8,346 nucleotides of DNA, taken from NCBI GenBank assembly GCA_013003415.1, contig JABDJR010000392.1, positions 1 through 8,346 on the forward strand. Reading direction: 5' to 3'. The notes under the pieces are model-generated. The model was given only the letters and a program-made list of their open reading frames with translations, searched no databases and was not told the DNA's origin. How positions within the stretch are numbered: position 1 is the first letter of the stretch; every line of letters begins with the position of its first letter. This DNA comes from Candidatus Eiseniibacteriota bacterium (lineage in GTDB: Bacteria; Eisenbacteria; RBG-16-71-46; JABDJR01). Below, one piece after another: positions 1 through 6,684 of the stretch. The position numbers and the translations under genes are program-made.

Positions 1-1460
1 ACCCAAATATGCGGCACATCCTCGGGCACCGAGATTTCAAGGCTTTGCATGTGAGCTTCGGCGATTGGCAGAAAGAAGTCGTAGACCTGCTCAAGTACCT
101 CACCGCTGTCTACGAAGCGCGGCCGCATGAGCAAAGACTCTGATTCGATGCGGGCAAAGTCCAACAGCTCGTTGATCATACGATTCACACGCGAAAGTTG
201 ATTTTTCGAGATCCCAAGGAACTCCCTCGCGTCTTCGGGAATCTCACCCGTCTGCCCAAGCAAAATCATTTCCAGGTATTCATGAATCACGGTCAGGGGC
301 GTTCGTAACTCATGGGAAACCGTGTATAGGAAGTCACTCTTCGCCTGGTCTGCGGAGCGAAGTCGTTCATTAGCTCTTTGGAGTTCGTCGGCTGCGGACT
401 GGAGCTCGTCCTTGGATTCCGCAATCTCTCGGGTTTGAGCCTGGACCATGCTGGTGGCTCGGGCGTTTTGAACGGTCAGTAGGTAAATCAAAAGGCTGAT
501 TGAACCGGCGGCGCCCACTCCCAAAAGCAAAATAACAAGCGGTGTCCAGTTGGCGGCATAGGCAAATTCTCTGTTTGCCTCAAACTGAAGCCTCCAAAAC
601 CGATTTCCCACAATGATATCGTGGGCTTCAATAAAGCTACGCTGGCCCGGTCCTGGGGCCGCCCCCATAGATGCCAGGGGAATATAGTTCTTAGGGTCTT
701 CAACGTCGAGCAAACTGTAGGAAAGCCCCAATGGAAGGTTCCCGCCAAGCGAGCTGTTTCGGATGAAATGGTCCACGTTATAGACCAGGACGGCATAGCC
801 CAAGATACTCTTCTGACGCTCTCGCATTGTTTCCGGGCGATGACCACTTTCATACACGGGAACGAATTCAAGCCAGCCCGTCCCCTCAATGCCAAGGTCG
901 CTGAGGTCATGGGGCTTCGTGGCCACGCTCTGGGCAAAATCGCGGGACAGGGTCAGGGCCGTGAGCCGGTCCGGATGTTGTTGGAGATTCACTCCGTGAC
1001 TCTTTTGGAGAACATCGTAGGGTTCTACAAAGTGAACCACGGTGTTGCCAGACTCATGCGGTTGCGGTGGGGCGCTTAATTCGAGCTTCTCTCGCTTGAC
1101 CCGATCCGCCCACTTTCCAAGACGATTTGTGGAGACGATTTGGGCAAACATAACCCCCGTCAGATGCTCACGGTTGGGCAAGGAAATGTCGGCGAAGGCT
1201 CGGAATTGATTGCGTTTCAGCCCTTCGTTCGCTGAGAGCATTCCTGCGGTTGCAGCAAGAAACTCCGCGTCCAACTGGATCCGGTCTTCGAGATCAATGC
1301 GTCGCCCATCACAGTTGGAAAGGAAAATCTGCTCACGTCGTTGCGTTTGAATTTCGGTTGCCATTCGCGACATACGAAACGTGAGGTACCCAATGCCAAT
1401 AAACAAAATGGCACAAACGACGAAGGGGAAAACGCCTTTTTTGGGGTCCGGCCTTTGCAT
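1..1460 (-). CDS. CHASE-domain sensor histidine kinase (3' end outside window)
   Basis: Inner-membrane sensor kinase that should autophosphorylate on a histidine in response to an external ligand. The visible 486 residues begin at an ATG (1458-1460). The only in-frame alternative before the upstream TAA is a TTG; an AGG lies 9 nt before the ATG. Order: first membrane helix about 12-28; extracytoplasmic CHASE-like domain about 60-290 (VVHFVEPYDVLQKSHG at 141-156, FVPVY at 199-203, ILGYAVLVYNVDHF at 219-232); second helix about 305-328; a coiled coil of heptad-like character 335-372; HisKA dimerisation domain about 370-437 with the H-box SHELRTPL and phosphoacceptor His383. The ATPase domain is entered at about 445 and is cut at the window edge, so its N, G1 and G2 boxes and any fused C-terminal receiver cannot be seen. 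It lies 127 bp downstream of the membrane-anchored receiver gene on the same strand, suggesting a partner. The ligand is unknown; CHASE domains bind diverse small molecules. Confidence 0.93.
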   Translation of the reverse strand, partial: MQRPDPKKGVFPFVVCAILFIGIGYLTFRMSRMATEIQTQRREQIFLSNCDGRRIDLEDRIQLDAEFLAATAGMLSANEGLKRNQFRAFADISLPNREHLTGVMFAQIVSTNRLGKWADRVKREKLELSAPPQPHESGNTVVHFVEPYDVLQKSHGVNLQQHPDRLTALTLSRDFAQSVATKPHDLSDLGIEGTGWLEFVPVYESGHRPETMRERQKSILGYAVLVYNVDHFIRNSSLGGNLPLGLSYSLLDVEDPKNYIPLASMGAAPGPGQRSFIEAHDIIVGNRFWRLQFEANREFAYAANWTPLVILLLGVGAAGSISLLIYLLTVQNARATSMVQAQTREIAESKDELQSAADELQRANERLRSADQAKSDFLYTVSHELRTPLTVIHEYLEMILLGQTGEIPEDAREFLGISKNQLSRVNRMINELLDFARIESESLLMRPRFVDSGEVLEQVYDFFLPIAEAHMQSLEISVPEDVPHIW

Positions 1461-1587
1461 GAATGTAAGCCTGTCTCCAACAAAAAAATGAAACGCAAAA
1501 CAACTGAAAATGCCCAATAAGGGTATCGACGTAGTCTTTGACGTTCTTTAGGGGTTGTTCCGCGGATGCCCGGGGCATTTGCCCCAG
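1461..1587 (-). other. Intergenic spacer between receiver gene and kinase gene
   Basis: A 127-bp spacer in the reading direction of the left cluster. It begins with a short GC hairpin immediately after the receiver stop codon and ends with a T-rich stretch and the kinase ribosome-binding site (GGAGACAGG, 1470-1478). I see no convincing -35/-10 pair, no U-tailed terminator, and no credible small gene. The kinase may therefore be transcribed through from the upstream genes, but an undetected promoter here is possible. Confidence 0.5.
1572..1585 (-). repeat. Short GC-rich hairpin after the receiver stop codon
   Basis: Perfect inverted repeat GGGGC-ATTT-GCCCC with a 5-bp stem and 4-nt loop, starting 2 bases beyond the TAG of the receiver gene. 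There is no following U tract, so it is not a canonical intrinsic terminator; it could be an mRNA-stabilising or processing structure between the two cistrons, or chance. Confidence 0.4.
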
Positions 1588-3075
1588 CTAGGCAGAGCGA
1601 TAGGGCCGCTTCACTTTGATGGCTCGCTTCAGCGCTTCATTGAGTTCAAGCACACGAATCGGTTTGGCGACAAAATCGTCCATGCCTTGGGCCAGGAGTC
1701 CTTCGCGATCGTCGCTCGCCGTCACCGCCACGATGTAGGGCGCGTGACCCTGGCGGGCTTCCTCTCGGATCTCTTTGGCCGCACCAATCCCGTTTAGTCT
1801 TGGCATCTGAACATCCATGAGAACCACGTCGTAGTGGTCCCGTCTGGCGGCACGAACCGCCTCGACACCGTCCTTAGCAAGATCCGCTTCATAGCCCAAT
1901 TGCTTCAGCATTCTCAAACCCAACTTCTGATGCACTTTGTTATCTTCGGCCATCAGGATTCGCAGTGGGGAGCGCTGTTTTGGGTCTTCCTTCACTGTCG
2001 TTTTCTGGGTATCCGCTTCCATGCGTCTCGAAGGAATCGACCCTGCAATCATCCCGCCTTGATCCGACGAAGAGAGATGTTTCTTCTCTTCAAGGAGCCG
2101 CTTGGTTGCAGCTTGTTCGCGTTCGACCTTATCCGGGCGCCGGCGATAGAGAGCCAGGGCCACGATTGCAAGAACCGCTACACCAAGCGTCATCAAGCCT
2201 TTTTGGATGATGGATTCGGAATCAACCACGATCTCGGGTTCCGCATAGCGCGTTTTCTCCATACGGTTCTGGGGAGACAAACCGGGTCGCTGTTGGTTGC
2301 GTGAGCCCCCTGCCACATCTTGGATCATTCCTGAAGTTTCTCGAATCCCTTCTTTAGATCCTACGGCTGCAGATTGCCCACCATCGGAGTTGGACTGTTT
2401 TTCGAAGGCCACCAAGAACCGCTCATTGGCCTTGGTGCTCTTTTTCGTACCTTCTTGGCTGCGCACAGCACGTTCGGTATCAGGATCATCGCTCGATTTG
2501 TTCTTCCGTTTACGCGTGAAACGCCCCGGCTCTAGAGGGGCTCCCTCCGAGGCTTCCCCGGGTGTCACCGTCACTTTTACCGGCTCCCCCGATTCCGTGT
2601 TTTCGGAAGCTCGCCAATCGCGATTTTCGAGTTCTCGCGGACGGAACAGAGGACCCATGAGGACGTCCTCGGGCCCGCGCCACACCGCCATCAAGACATC
2701 GATACGATGAAGCGTATCTTCGCGAAGCTGTGCGTCGTCAACCCAACGGAGTAGGAGCATTTCTTGAGCAAGCTCTTCCCCAACCCAAAGGCGACGTTCT
2801 TCCGCATTCTCAAGCTTTACCCGCAAGCTGTCCGCCAAAGGGTCGGCTAACTCATGAAAGACGCGTGCCCACTTCCCATCAATGCCGGGAGGCGGCGCGA
2901 GATACTCCACCGACTCATCCGTTGTCTCTCTTGGCTGTGCGCTCGCTGAAACAAAAGGGATGGAAGACAGCAAAAGACCCAGGCACAGGCTCAGAATCGC
3001 GGTACGAAGTTGAACCCCAATCCCTGATAGGCGCGTTGGGAAGAACATGATGATCACGTTGAGTAACCCCCGCAT
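1588..3075 (-). CDS. Membrane-anchored receiver (REC) domain protein
   Basis: A 495-residue response-regulator-type protein of unusual architecture. Residues 22-46 form a hydrophobic signal sequence with a possible signal-peptidase site (SASA46-Q47). Residues 47-286 should lie outside the cytoplasm: a charged, probably helical part (65-150), then a polar low-complexity stretch rich in K, E, S and G (155-285). A single membrane helix follows at about 291-310, stopped by RRR (311-313). A 60-residue linker leads to a full receiver domain (370-490) with acidic pair Glu377/Asp378, phosphoacceptor Asp421 in LMDVQMP, Thr452 and Lys471 in AKP. No DNA-binding, enzymatic or other output domain follows, as the protein stops 5 residues after the last receiver helix region. 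The ATG at 3075 lies 4 bp after the propeller stop, with only a weak AGG upstream; Met10 (3048) is an alternative that would leave a more typical signal peptide. The likely kinase partner is the CHASE kinase just downstream. I do not recognise the extracytoplasmic region. Confidence 0.9.
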   Translation of the reverse strand: MRGLLNVIIMFFPTRLSGIGVQLRTAILSLCLGLLLSSIPFVSASAQPRETTDESVEYLAPPPGIDGKWARVFHELADPLADSLRVKLENAEERRLWVGEELAQEMLLLRWVDDAQLREDTLHRIDVLMAVWRGPEDVLMGPLFRPRELENRDWRASENTESGEPVKVTVTPGEASEGAPLEPGRFTRKRKNKSSDDPDTERAVRSQEGTKKSTKANERFLVAFEKQSNSDGGQSAAVGSKEGIRETSGMIQDVAGGSRNQQRPGLSPQNRMEKTRYAEPEIVVDSESIIQKGLMTLGVAVLAIVALALYRRRPDKVEREQAATKRLLEEKKHLSSSDQGGMIAGSIPSRRMEADTQKTTVKEDPKQRSPLRILMAEDNKVHQKLGLRMLKQLGYEADLAKDGVEAVRAARRDHYDVVLMDVQMPRLNGIGAAKEIREEARQGHAPYIVAVTASDDREGLLAQGMDDFVAKPIRVLELNEALKRAIKVKRPYRSA

Positions 3076-3079
3076 CTGC

Positions 3080-4951
3080 CTAGGGCAGGCGGTGAACCTT
3101 TACGCTCTCGAACCGGCTCCCCTCTTGGAACCTCAAGAAGTAAACCCCGGCCGGGACACGAACGCCACGTTCATCCCTACCGTCCCACTGACCCGCTCCA
3201 ACCCCGTCCAAGCCCACCTGGCGAACACGACGACCCTGGGCATCCAAAACGTCGACCTTACTGGGGCCTGAGAAGACCTGAAACAGAATCCTGTCTTGGA
3301 AGGGATTGGCTCCCAGAAGTTGTACGGAGCTGCCGCCTGCGCCTTTCGTCTCGGCCATGAGACGAACCCCGCTGTTGCGCTCAAGGGCGTAGAGTCTGTA
3401 GCTACGGTAGTTCTGTTTGTCATGACTCCAGTCTCGTACCTGGGCATTGAGCCAACCTTCGTGGAGAGATTGGTACTGCGTTCCGTCCCAACCTTCCAAA
3501 CGAAAGCCAAGCACGGAAGTGGCGTCCGCAACTTCCCAGGCCAACTGCGTCGTACCCACCACCGAGGTAGCCTGGAACATGATCAACGAGACGGGAACAA
3601 AACTATCTTCAAAGGACATGAAGTTCACATATCCTGCCTCAGCACCGCCATCCGTGTTTCCGTTCGGGGCGCCCACCAAAACTTCAGCAAATCCATCCCC
3701 GTTGTAGCTACCCACGAAACGAATGGAGGAACCAAACGCGTCGTCGGCTTCGAAACTTGCAACCGGAGGTTCCGGGTCCCGGACGAGATCAGGAATGTTA
3801 GGAAGATTGTTCTTTCCGGAGTACACATAGACTCGCCCGGCACCACTGGCGACATCGTCGGTTCCCGGGGCACCGGCAATCACATCCGCCCACTCATCAC
3901 CATCCCAATCGAAACCTCCGTCCACCGAGTAGCCTAGGAGATCTCCCCCTTTATCTCCCTTTACCCGCCAGTCGTAATTGGTGTTCATGTTGGAACCACC
4001 GTGAAACAGATAGATCGCGCCGTTCTTGAATCCGTTTTCCGGAGCCCCAACCAGAACATCCGCCTTACGATCGCCGTTGATATCACCGGCACCGGAAACA
4101 TCCCAACCGAAGCGATCGGTGCCAACCTCACCGGAGAGAAGCGTTCTACTCGGCTCGCCTAAACTGAAACTTGTGCCGTACCAAATGACAGCTCGGCCCG
4201 AATTCAGGTCATGAGGTTGCGGCGCACCGGCAATCACGTCATCTCGGCCGTCCCCATTGACGTCACCGGCAGAATCTAAACTGAACCCTAGGGCCCAATT
4301 GGGGAAATCGCCTTCGATGGCATAGGCCTCATCCGCATAAGATTCACCACCGGAAGTGAAAATACGCACCTGACCCGCGCGCAAGCCGGCGCCGTTATGG
4401 TCCGGGGCTCCAGCGGCGAAGTCATCCCGACGGTCCCCGTTGAAATCAAAACCTCCCGCGACCGATGCGCCGAAGCGCCCACCGGGCAAATCTCCATCGA
4501 AGACCTGATCGTCATTCTTGTTGGGATTGGAGCTTCCTAAGAACAGATACACGGTACCCGCATCCAGCCCGTTGGAGTCTCGGCCTGGCGCACCCACGAG
4601 CCAGTCATCATAGCCGTCGCCGTTCACATCCCCCGCCGTACTGACGGCGTAACCAAATTCATCACCACCGGTTTCGCCTTTGATAACGAGATCGGGTTTC
4701 GTAGGAAGCACACCCACTCTTCCCAGGTACAGATGAACTTCGCCTGCGTTTTCACCATTCGAGTTGCGGTTAGGAATCCCCACCAAGAAATCACTAAGAC
4801 CGTCTTTGTTTACATCTCCAGCATGAGCTACGGCCCAACCGTATTTATCCCCTGCTTGAGCTCCGTCTAAAACCACAGCCTTCACGACGGCCGGTGCCGT
4901 CAAAGACCCAACCACACCTATGGCGATAAGAACGCCCACGACTTTTCTCAT
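3080..4951 (-). CDS. Secreted FG-GAP seven-bladed beta-propeller protein with FlgD-like C-terminal domain
   Basis: A 623-residue exported protein. The signal peptide spans 1-25 (MRK, hydrophobic core, VVKA25). Seven integrin-alpha-type FG-GAP repeats cover about 30-445, each with a calcium-loop motif of DxNxDGxxD type starting near residues 46, 108, 169, 230, 290, 348 and 415. The near-constant spacing of about 60 predicts a seven-bladed propeller. A beta-sandwich of fibronectin-III character follows (450-535), then a C-terminal FlgD-like/Por-type sorting-like domain (about 543-623) with GANPF, VDVLDAQGRRV, WDGRDERGVRVPAGVYF and a basic end. Proteins of this kind are exported to the cell surface or released and often bind ligands or partners through the propeller; the target here is unknown. 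The start at 4951 is chosen because GGAGGAG lies 7 nt upstream and it gives a clean signal peptide. An in-frame ATG at 4993 has no ribosome-binding site and would add 14 residues before the signal. It is the first gene of the leftward cluster. Confidence 0.9.
   Translation of the reverse strand: MRKVVGVLIAIGVVGSLTAPAVVKAVVLDGAQAGDKYGWAVAHAGDVNKDGLSDFLVGIPNRNSNGENAGEVHLYLGRVGVLPTKPDLVIKGETGGDEFGYAVSTAGDVNGDGYDDWLVGAPGRDSNGLDAGTVYLFLGSSNPNKNDDQVFDGDLPGGRFGASVAGGFDFNGDRRDDFAAGAPDHNGAGLRAGQVRIFTSGGESYADEAYAIEGDFPNWALGFSLDSAGDVNGDGRDDVIAGAPQPHDLNSGRAVIWYGTSFSLGEPSRTLLSGEVGTDRFGWDVSGAGDINGDRKADVLVGAPENGFKNGAIYLFHGGSNMNTNYDWRVKGDKGGDLLGYSVDGGFDWDGDEWADVIAGAPGTDDVASGAGRVYVYSGKNNLPNIPDLVRDPEPPVASFEADDAFGSSIRFVGSYNGDGFAEVLVGAPNGNTDGGAEAGYVNFMSFEDSFVPVSLIMFQATSVVGTTQLAWEVADATSVLGFRLEGWDGTQYQSLHEGWLNAQVRDWSHDKQNYRSYRLYALERNSGVRLMAETKGAGGSSVQLLGANPFQDRILFQVFSGPSKVDVLDAQGRRVRQVGLDGVGAGQWDGRDERGVRVPAGVYFLRFQEGSRFESVKVHRLP
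3617..4864 (-). repeat. Seven tandem FG-GAP repeats (protein-level)
   Basis: Region of the propeller gene coding for seven units of about 60 residues. The calcium loops read DVNKDGLSD, DVNGDGYDD, DFNGDRRDD, DVNGDGRDD, DINGDRKAD, DWDGDEWAD and SYNGDGFAE. Units 1, 2 and 4 match the consensus best. Units 3, 5 and 6 replace the loop glycine, and unit 7 has lost its first aspartate, so not every blade may bind calcium equally. Most units also carry the V/I-x-G-A/I-P motif after the loop. The repeats are diverged at DNA level, so recent duplication is unlikely. Confidence 0.88.
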
Positions 4952-5107
4952 GCTGAGACTCCTCCAAGTCTTAAATCTATCCACCGTCTTCATTATCGGG
5001 AGAATCCGCGAAAGGCTTTATCTCCAAGGAGTTGCCAACAGCAATTGAATTCAGGTCAAAAATTCGACTCGAAACCGCGCATGTCGGGGATGGGTTATGA
5101 TTTAGCT
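4952..5107. other. Divergent intergenic region between propeller gene and trmJ
   Basis: This 156-bp gap must hold the start signals for the leftward cluster, and probably for trmJ. Visible: the GGAGGAG ribosome-binding site for the propeller gene (4959-4965, read leftwards), an AT-rich patch containing overlapping CAATTG and GAATTC palindromes (5042-5052), and G-rich sequence just before the trmJ start (5086-5094). On the leftward strand TTGACC (within 5054-5060) resembles a -35 box but has no -10 at proper spacing. Rightward TATGAT (5096-5101) resembles a -10 box but has no matching -35. No promoter can be assigned with confidence. Confidence 0.5.
4959..4965 (-). promoter_or_regulatory. Strong ribosome-binding site of the propeller gene
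   Basis: GGAGGAG on the minus strand, 7 nt before the ATG at 4951. This is the best ribosome-binding site in the window and decides the start of the propeller gene against the in-frame ATG at 4993. Confidence 0.85.
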
Positions 5108-5833
5108 ATGATCAGTTCAAGTGTTCACATCGTCTTAGTTCGGCCTGAAGAGGCGGGAAATGTGGGGGCCGCAGCCCGGGCTATGGCCAATTTTGGCCTG
5201 ACCCACCTCACCCTGGTGGAGCCGCGCATGCGCCGAGCCGAGGAGCGATTCAAATGGGCTCGCGGAGCTGAAGATATTTTAGAAGGCGCCCGATACACCG
5301 ACTCGCTTGCCGAGGCCATTCACGACTGCACCGCCGCCTGGGCCACCAGTCGGCGATCCGGGAAACTTCGGGGCCCCTTTCTCACTCCGGCTGAAGCGCT
5401 CCAACGGGTGGTTCCGGAGCCAAACTCCCCGGTCGCTTGGGTGTTCGGTCCCGAGTCCACCGGACTGGAAACCGAAGAGATTTCTCTTTGTACCGGTGTG
5501 GTGACAATTCCCACCTCTAGCAAGCAACCCTCCCTCAACCTGGCTCAGGCGGTTGCCATTTGCACCTACGAGACACGGAAAGCCGACCTGGGCGATTCAG
5601 AGAACCCCCCCAAACGCTTGGCCTCTTCCGCCGAGTTCGAGGGCATGTTTGATCACCTGGAGCAAAGTTTGAAGCTCATTGGGTTCTTCAAACCTTCCAC
5701 CCAAGAAGCCCAGGCTAAGGCCCTTAGGCGGATCCTCCATCGATCGCATCTCACCTCCAAGGAAGCTCGGTACCTTCGCGGATTTGGCCGGCGATTGAGC
5801 CGTTTGGCCGGCCTCTTGGAGCGGAAGCCTTAA
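5108..5833 (+). CDS. trmJ: tRNA (cytidine/uridine-32-2'-O)-methyltransferase TrmJ
   Basis: SPOUT/TrmH-superfamily methyltransferase that uses S-adenosylmethionine to methylate the ribose of nucleotide 32 in the anticodon loop of certain tRNAs; cytoplasmic, acting as a dimer. From the ATG at 5108 it is 241 residues, typical for TrmJ. The three knot motifs are visible: GNVGAAARAM (17-26, with Asn18 and Arg24), WVFGPESTGL (111-120), and PSLNLAQAVAICTYE (141-155). The C-terminal tail AKALRRILHRSHLTSKEARYLRG (two overlapping parts, 203-225) matches the extension that separates TrmJ from other TrmH-like enzymes. The start is uncertain: in-frame ATG codons at 5081 and 5090 and a TTG at 5045 exist, but family members begin just before the IVLVRP strand, favouring 5108; G-rich sequence at 5086-5094 may serve as ribosome-binding site. 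It precedes mlaE by 71 bp on the same strand; a functional link to lipid transport is not implied. Confidence 0.87.
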   Translation: MISSSVHIVLVRPEEAGNVGAAARAMANFGLTHLTLVEPRMRRAEERFKWARGAEDILEGARYTDSLAEAIHDCTAAWATSRRSGKLRGPFLTPAEALQRVVPEPNSPVAWVFGPESTGLETEEISLCTGVVTIPTSSKQPSLNLAQAVAICTYETRKADLGDSENPPKRLASSAEFEGMFDHLEQSLKLIGFFKPSTQEAQAKALRRILHRSHLTSKEARYLRGFGRRLSRLAGLLERKP

Positions 5834-5843
5834 GTAGCTTAAG
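5829..5843 (+). repeat. CTTAAG-TAG-CTTAAG repeat spanning the trmJ stop
   Basis: Two copies of the palindrome CTTAAG separated by TAG, the first overlapping the TAA stop of trmJ (5831-5833). As RNA it could fold into a 6-bp stem with a 3-nt loop. It is AT-rich and has no U tract after it, so it is a poor terminator; it may be chance. Confidence 0.35.
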
Positions 5844-5904
5844 CCTCGCCCGGTATGTACAATATGCGGTCTCCCATACTCACTGCAGACCAGCGAGGTC
5901 CCTT
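5834..5904 (+). other. Spacer between trmJ and mlaE, with possible leader structure
   Basis: A 71-bp spacer. TACAAT (5858-5863) is a fair -10 box, but the hexamer at -35 distance is poor, so an mla promoter here is only possible. GGTCT (5868-5872) can pair with AGACC (5887-5891), and GACC (5888-5891) can alternatively pair with GGTC (5897-5900), which would cover part of the mlaE ribosome-binding site GAGG (5895-5898). Stems are only 4-5 bp. Confidence 0.35.
5895..5898 (+). promoter_or_regulatory. Ribosome-binding site for the TTG start of mlaE
   Basis: GAGG located 6 nt before the TTG at 5905. Its position supports a TTG start where no in-frame ATG is available upstream. Confidence 0.65.
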
Positions 5905-6681
5905 TTGCCAGTAACAACCCTAGACCTTAAGGCCCGGCGATTTGTTGCCGGAGCCCAGGAGTTTGCGCGCCTGCTTGGGGCGGGCTGGCTCGGTCTGCGC
6001 GATATCTGGCACTACAGACGGCAAGTTGTCGAGGCCATGGTGGTCTTTGGGTCTTCCGCAAGTTTCCTCGTTCTCGCCTCAGGCTTGTTCCTGGGCCTTG
6101 TCCTCGCCTTGGAGTGGGGCACCAAGCTGGAACAGTTCGGAGCCAAGCTCCTTATGGGCCAAATCGTGGCCATTGGTGTGGTGCGAGAAATTGGCCCCAT
6201 GATTACAGGCATTATGGTGGCAGGTCGGACCGGCGCAAAAATGGCCGCCGAAATCGGTTCCATGAAGGTCACCGACCAACTCGATGCCCTTCGAGCTCTG
6301 GGAATGGATCCGGTAGCGCGCCTTGTCATGCCGCGTCAGGTTGCGGTCATGATCACCATGTTTCCTTTGACGGTTATGGCCGACGCCCTGGCCATTATTG
6401 GCGGGTGGTTTGTGGCCGTGCAGTGGCTCGGCATCAAGAGCAACTACTTCTGGTCTTCCGCCTTAGACAGTCTCACCTTCAAAGACTTGGCCGTCGGCTA
6501 CTGCAAGCCCCTGTTCTTTGGCTACATCATTGCATCGATCAGCGCCTACTACGGGATGACCACCAAAGGTGGGGCCGCCGGAGTTGGAGACAGCGCCACC
6601 AAGGCTGTCATGTACAGCTCGCTGAGCATTCTTATTGTCGACTTTATTCTGGGCAAGCTCGTGCTTGCGTTGTTCGGTTAA
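5905..6681 (+). CDS. mlaE: MlaE-family ABC transporter permease (phospholipid transport)
   Basis: Inner-membrane permease of the MCE/Mla lipid transporter, working as a dimer with MlaF below and an MlaD ring above to move phospholipids between the inner membrane and periplasm. 258 residues, normal for the family. The TTG at 5905 is taken as start because GAGG sits 6 nt upstream and no in-frame ATG lies between it and the trmJ stop. Visible: an N-terminal amphipathic part (residues 8-40), membrane segments at about 45-70, 85-107, 145-172, 200-216 and 236-257, and the family signature REIGPMITGIMVAGRTG (94-110) followed by MAAEIGSMKVTDQLDALRAL (113-132), the region contacting the ATPase. The YYGMTTKGGAAGVGDSATKA stretch (215-234) is the usual C-terminal loop. 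mlaF follows 3 bp later. No STAS protein (MlaB) is coded between the subunits here. Confidence 0.94.
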   Translation: MPVTTLDLKARRFVAGAQEFARLLGAGWLGLRDIWHYRRQVVEAMVVFGSSASFLVLASGLFLGLVLALEWGTKLEQFGAKLLMGQIVAIGVVREIGPMITGIMVAGRTGAKMAAEIGSMKVTDQLDALRALGMDPVARLVMPRQVAVMITMFPLTVMADALAIIGGWFVAVQWLGIKSNYFWSSALDSLTFKDLAVGYCKPLFFGYIIASISAYYGMTTKGGAAGVGDSATKAVMYSSLSILIVDFILGKLVLALFG

Positions 6682-6684
6682 ACC

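Noticed and set aside
621..1079. 152-residue rightward open frame
   Set aside because: It lies wholly opposite the CHASE region of the kinase, whose frame is continuous with clear domain motifs; the rightward translation shows no family pattern.
1333..1578. Small leftward open frame (81 residues) bridging the receiver/kinase spacer
   Set aside because: Its start codon falls in the GC hairpin with no ribosome-binding site, and most of it overlaps the kinase start in another frame with unlike composition.
3296..3937. 213-residue rightward open frame
   Set aside because: Antisense shadow of the propeller gene, which carries an ordered set of FG-GAP and FlgD-like motifs on the other strand.
4952..4993. 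Upstream ATG (4993) as the start of the propeller gene
   Set aside because: No ribosome-binding site, and it would place 14 polar residues before the signal peptide; the ATG at 4951 has GGAGGAG at ideal distance.
5022..5038. Leftward TTGGCAACTCCTTGGA resembling a sigma-54 promoter
   Set aside because: The gap between the GG and GC elements is one base short and the -12 element reads GG instead of GC.
5096..5101. TATGAT as a -10 box for trmJ
   Set aside because: No acceptable -35 hexamer at 16-18 bp and no extended -10 TG; it also lies only 6 bp before the chosen start codon.
5829..5843. CTTAAG repeat as an intrinsic terminator of trmJ
   Set aside because: The stem is AT-rich, the loop only 3 nt, and no U tract follows.
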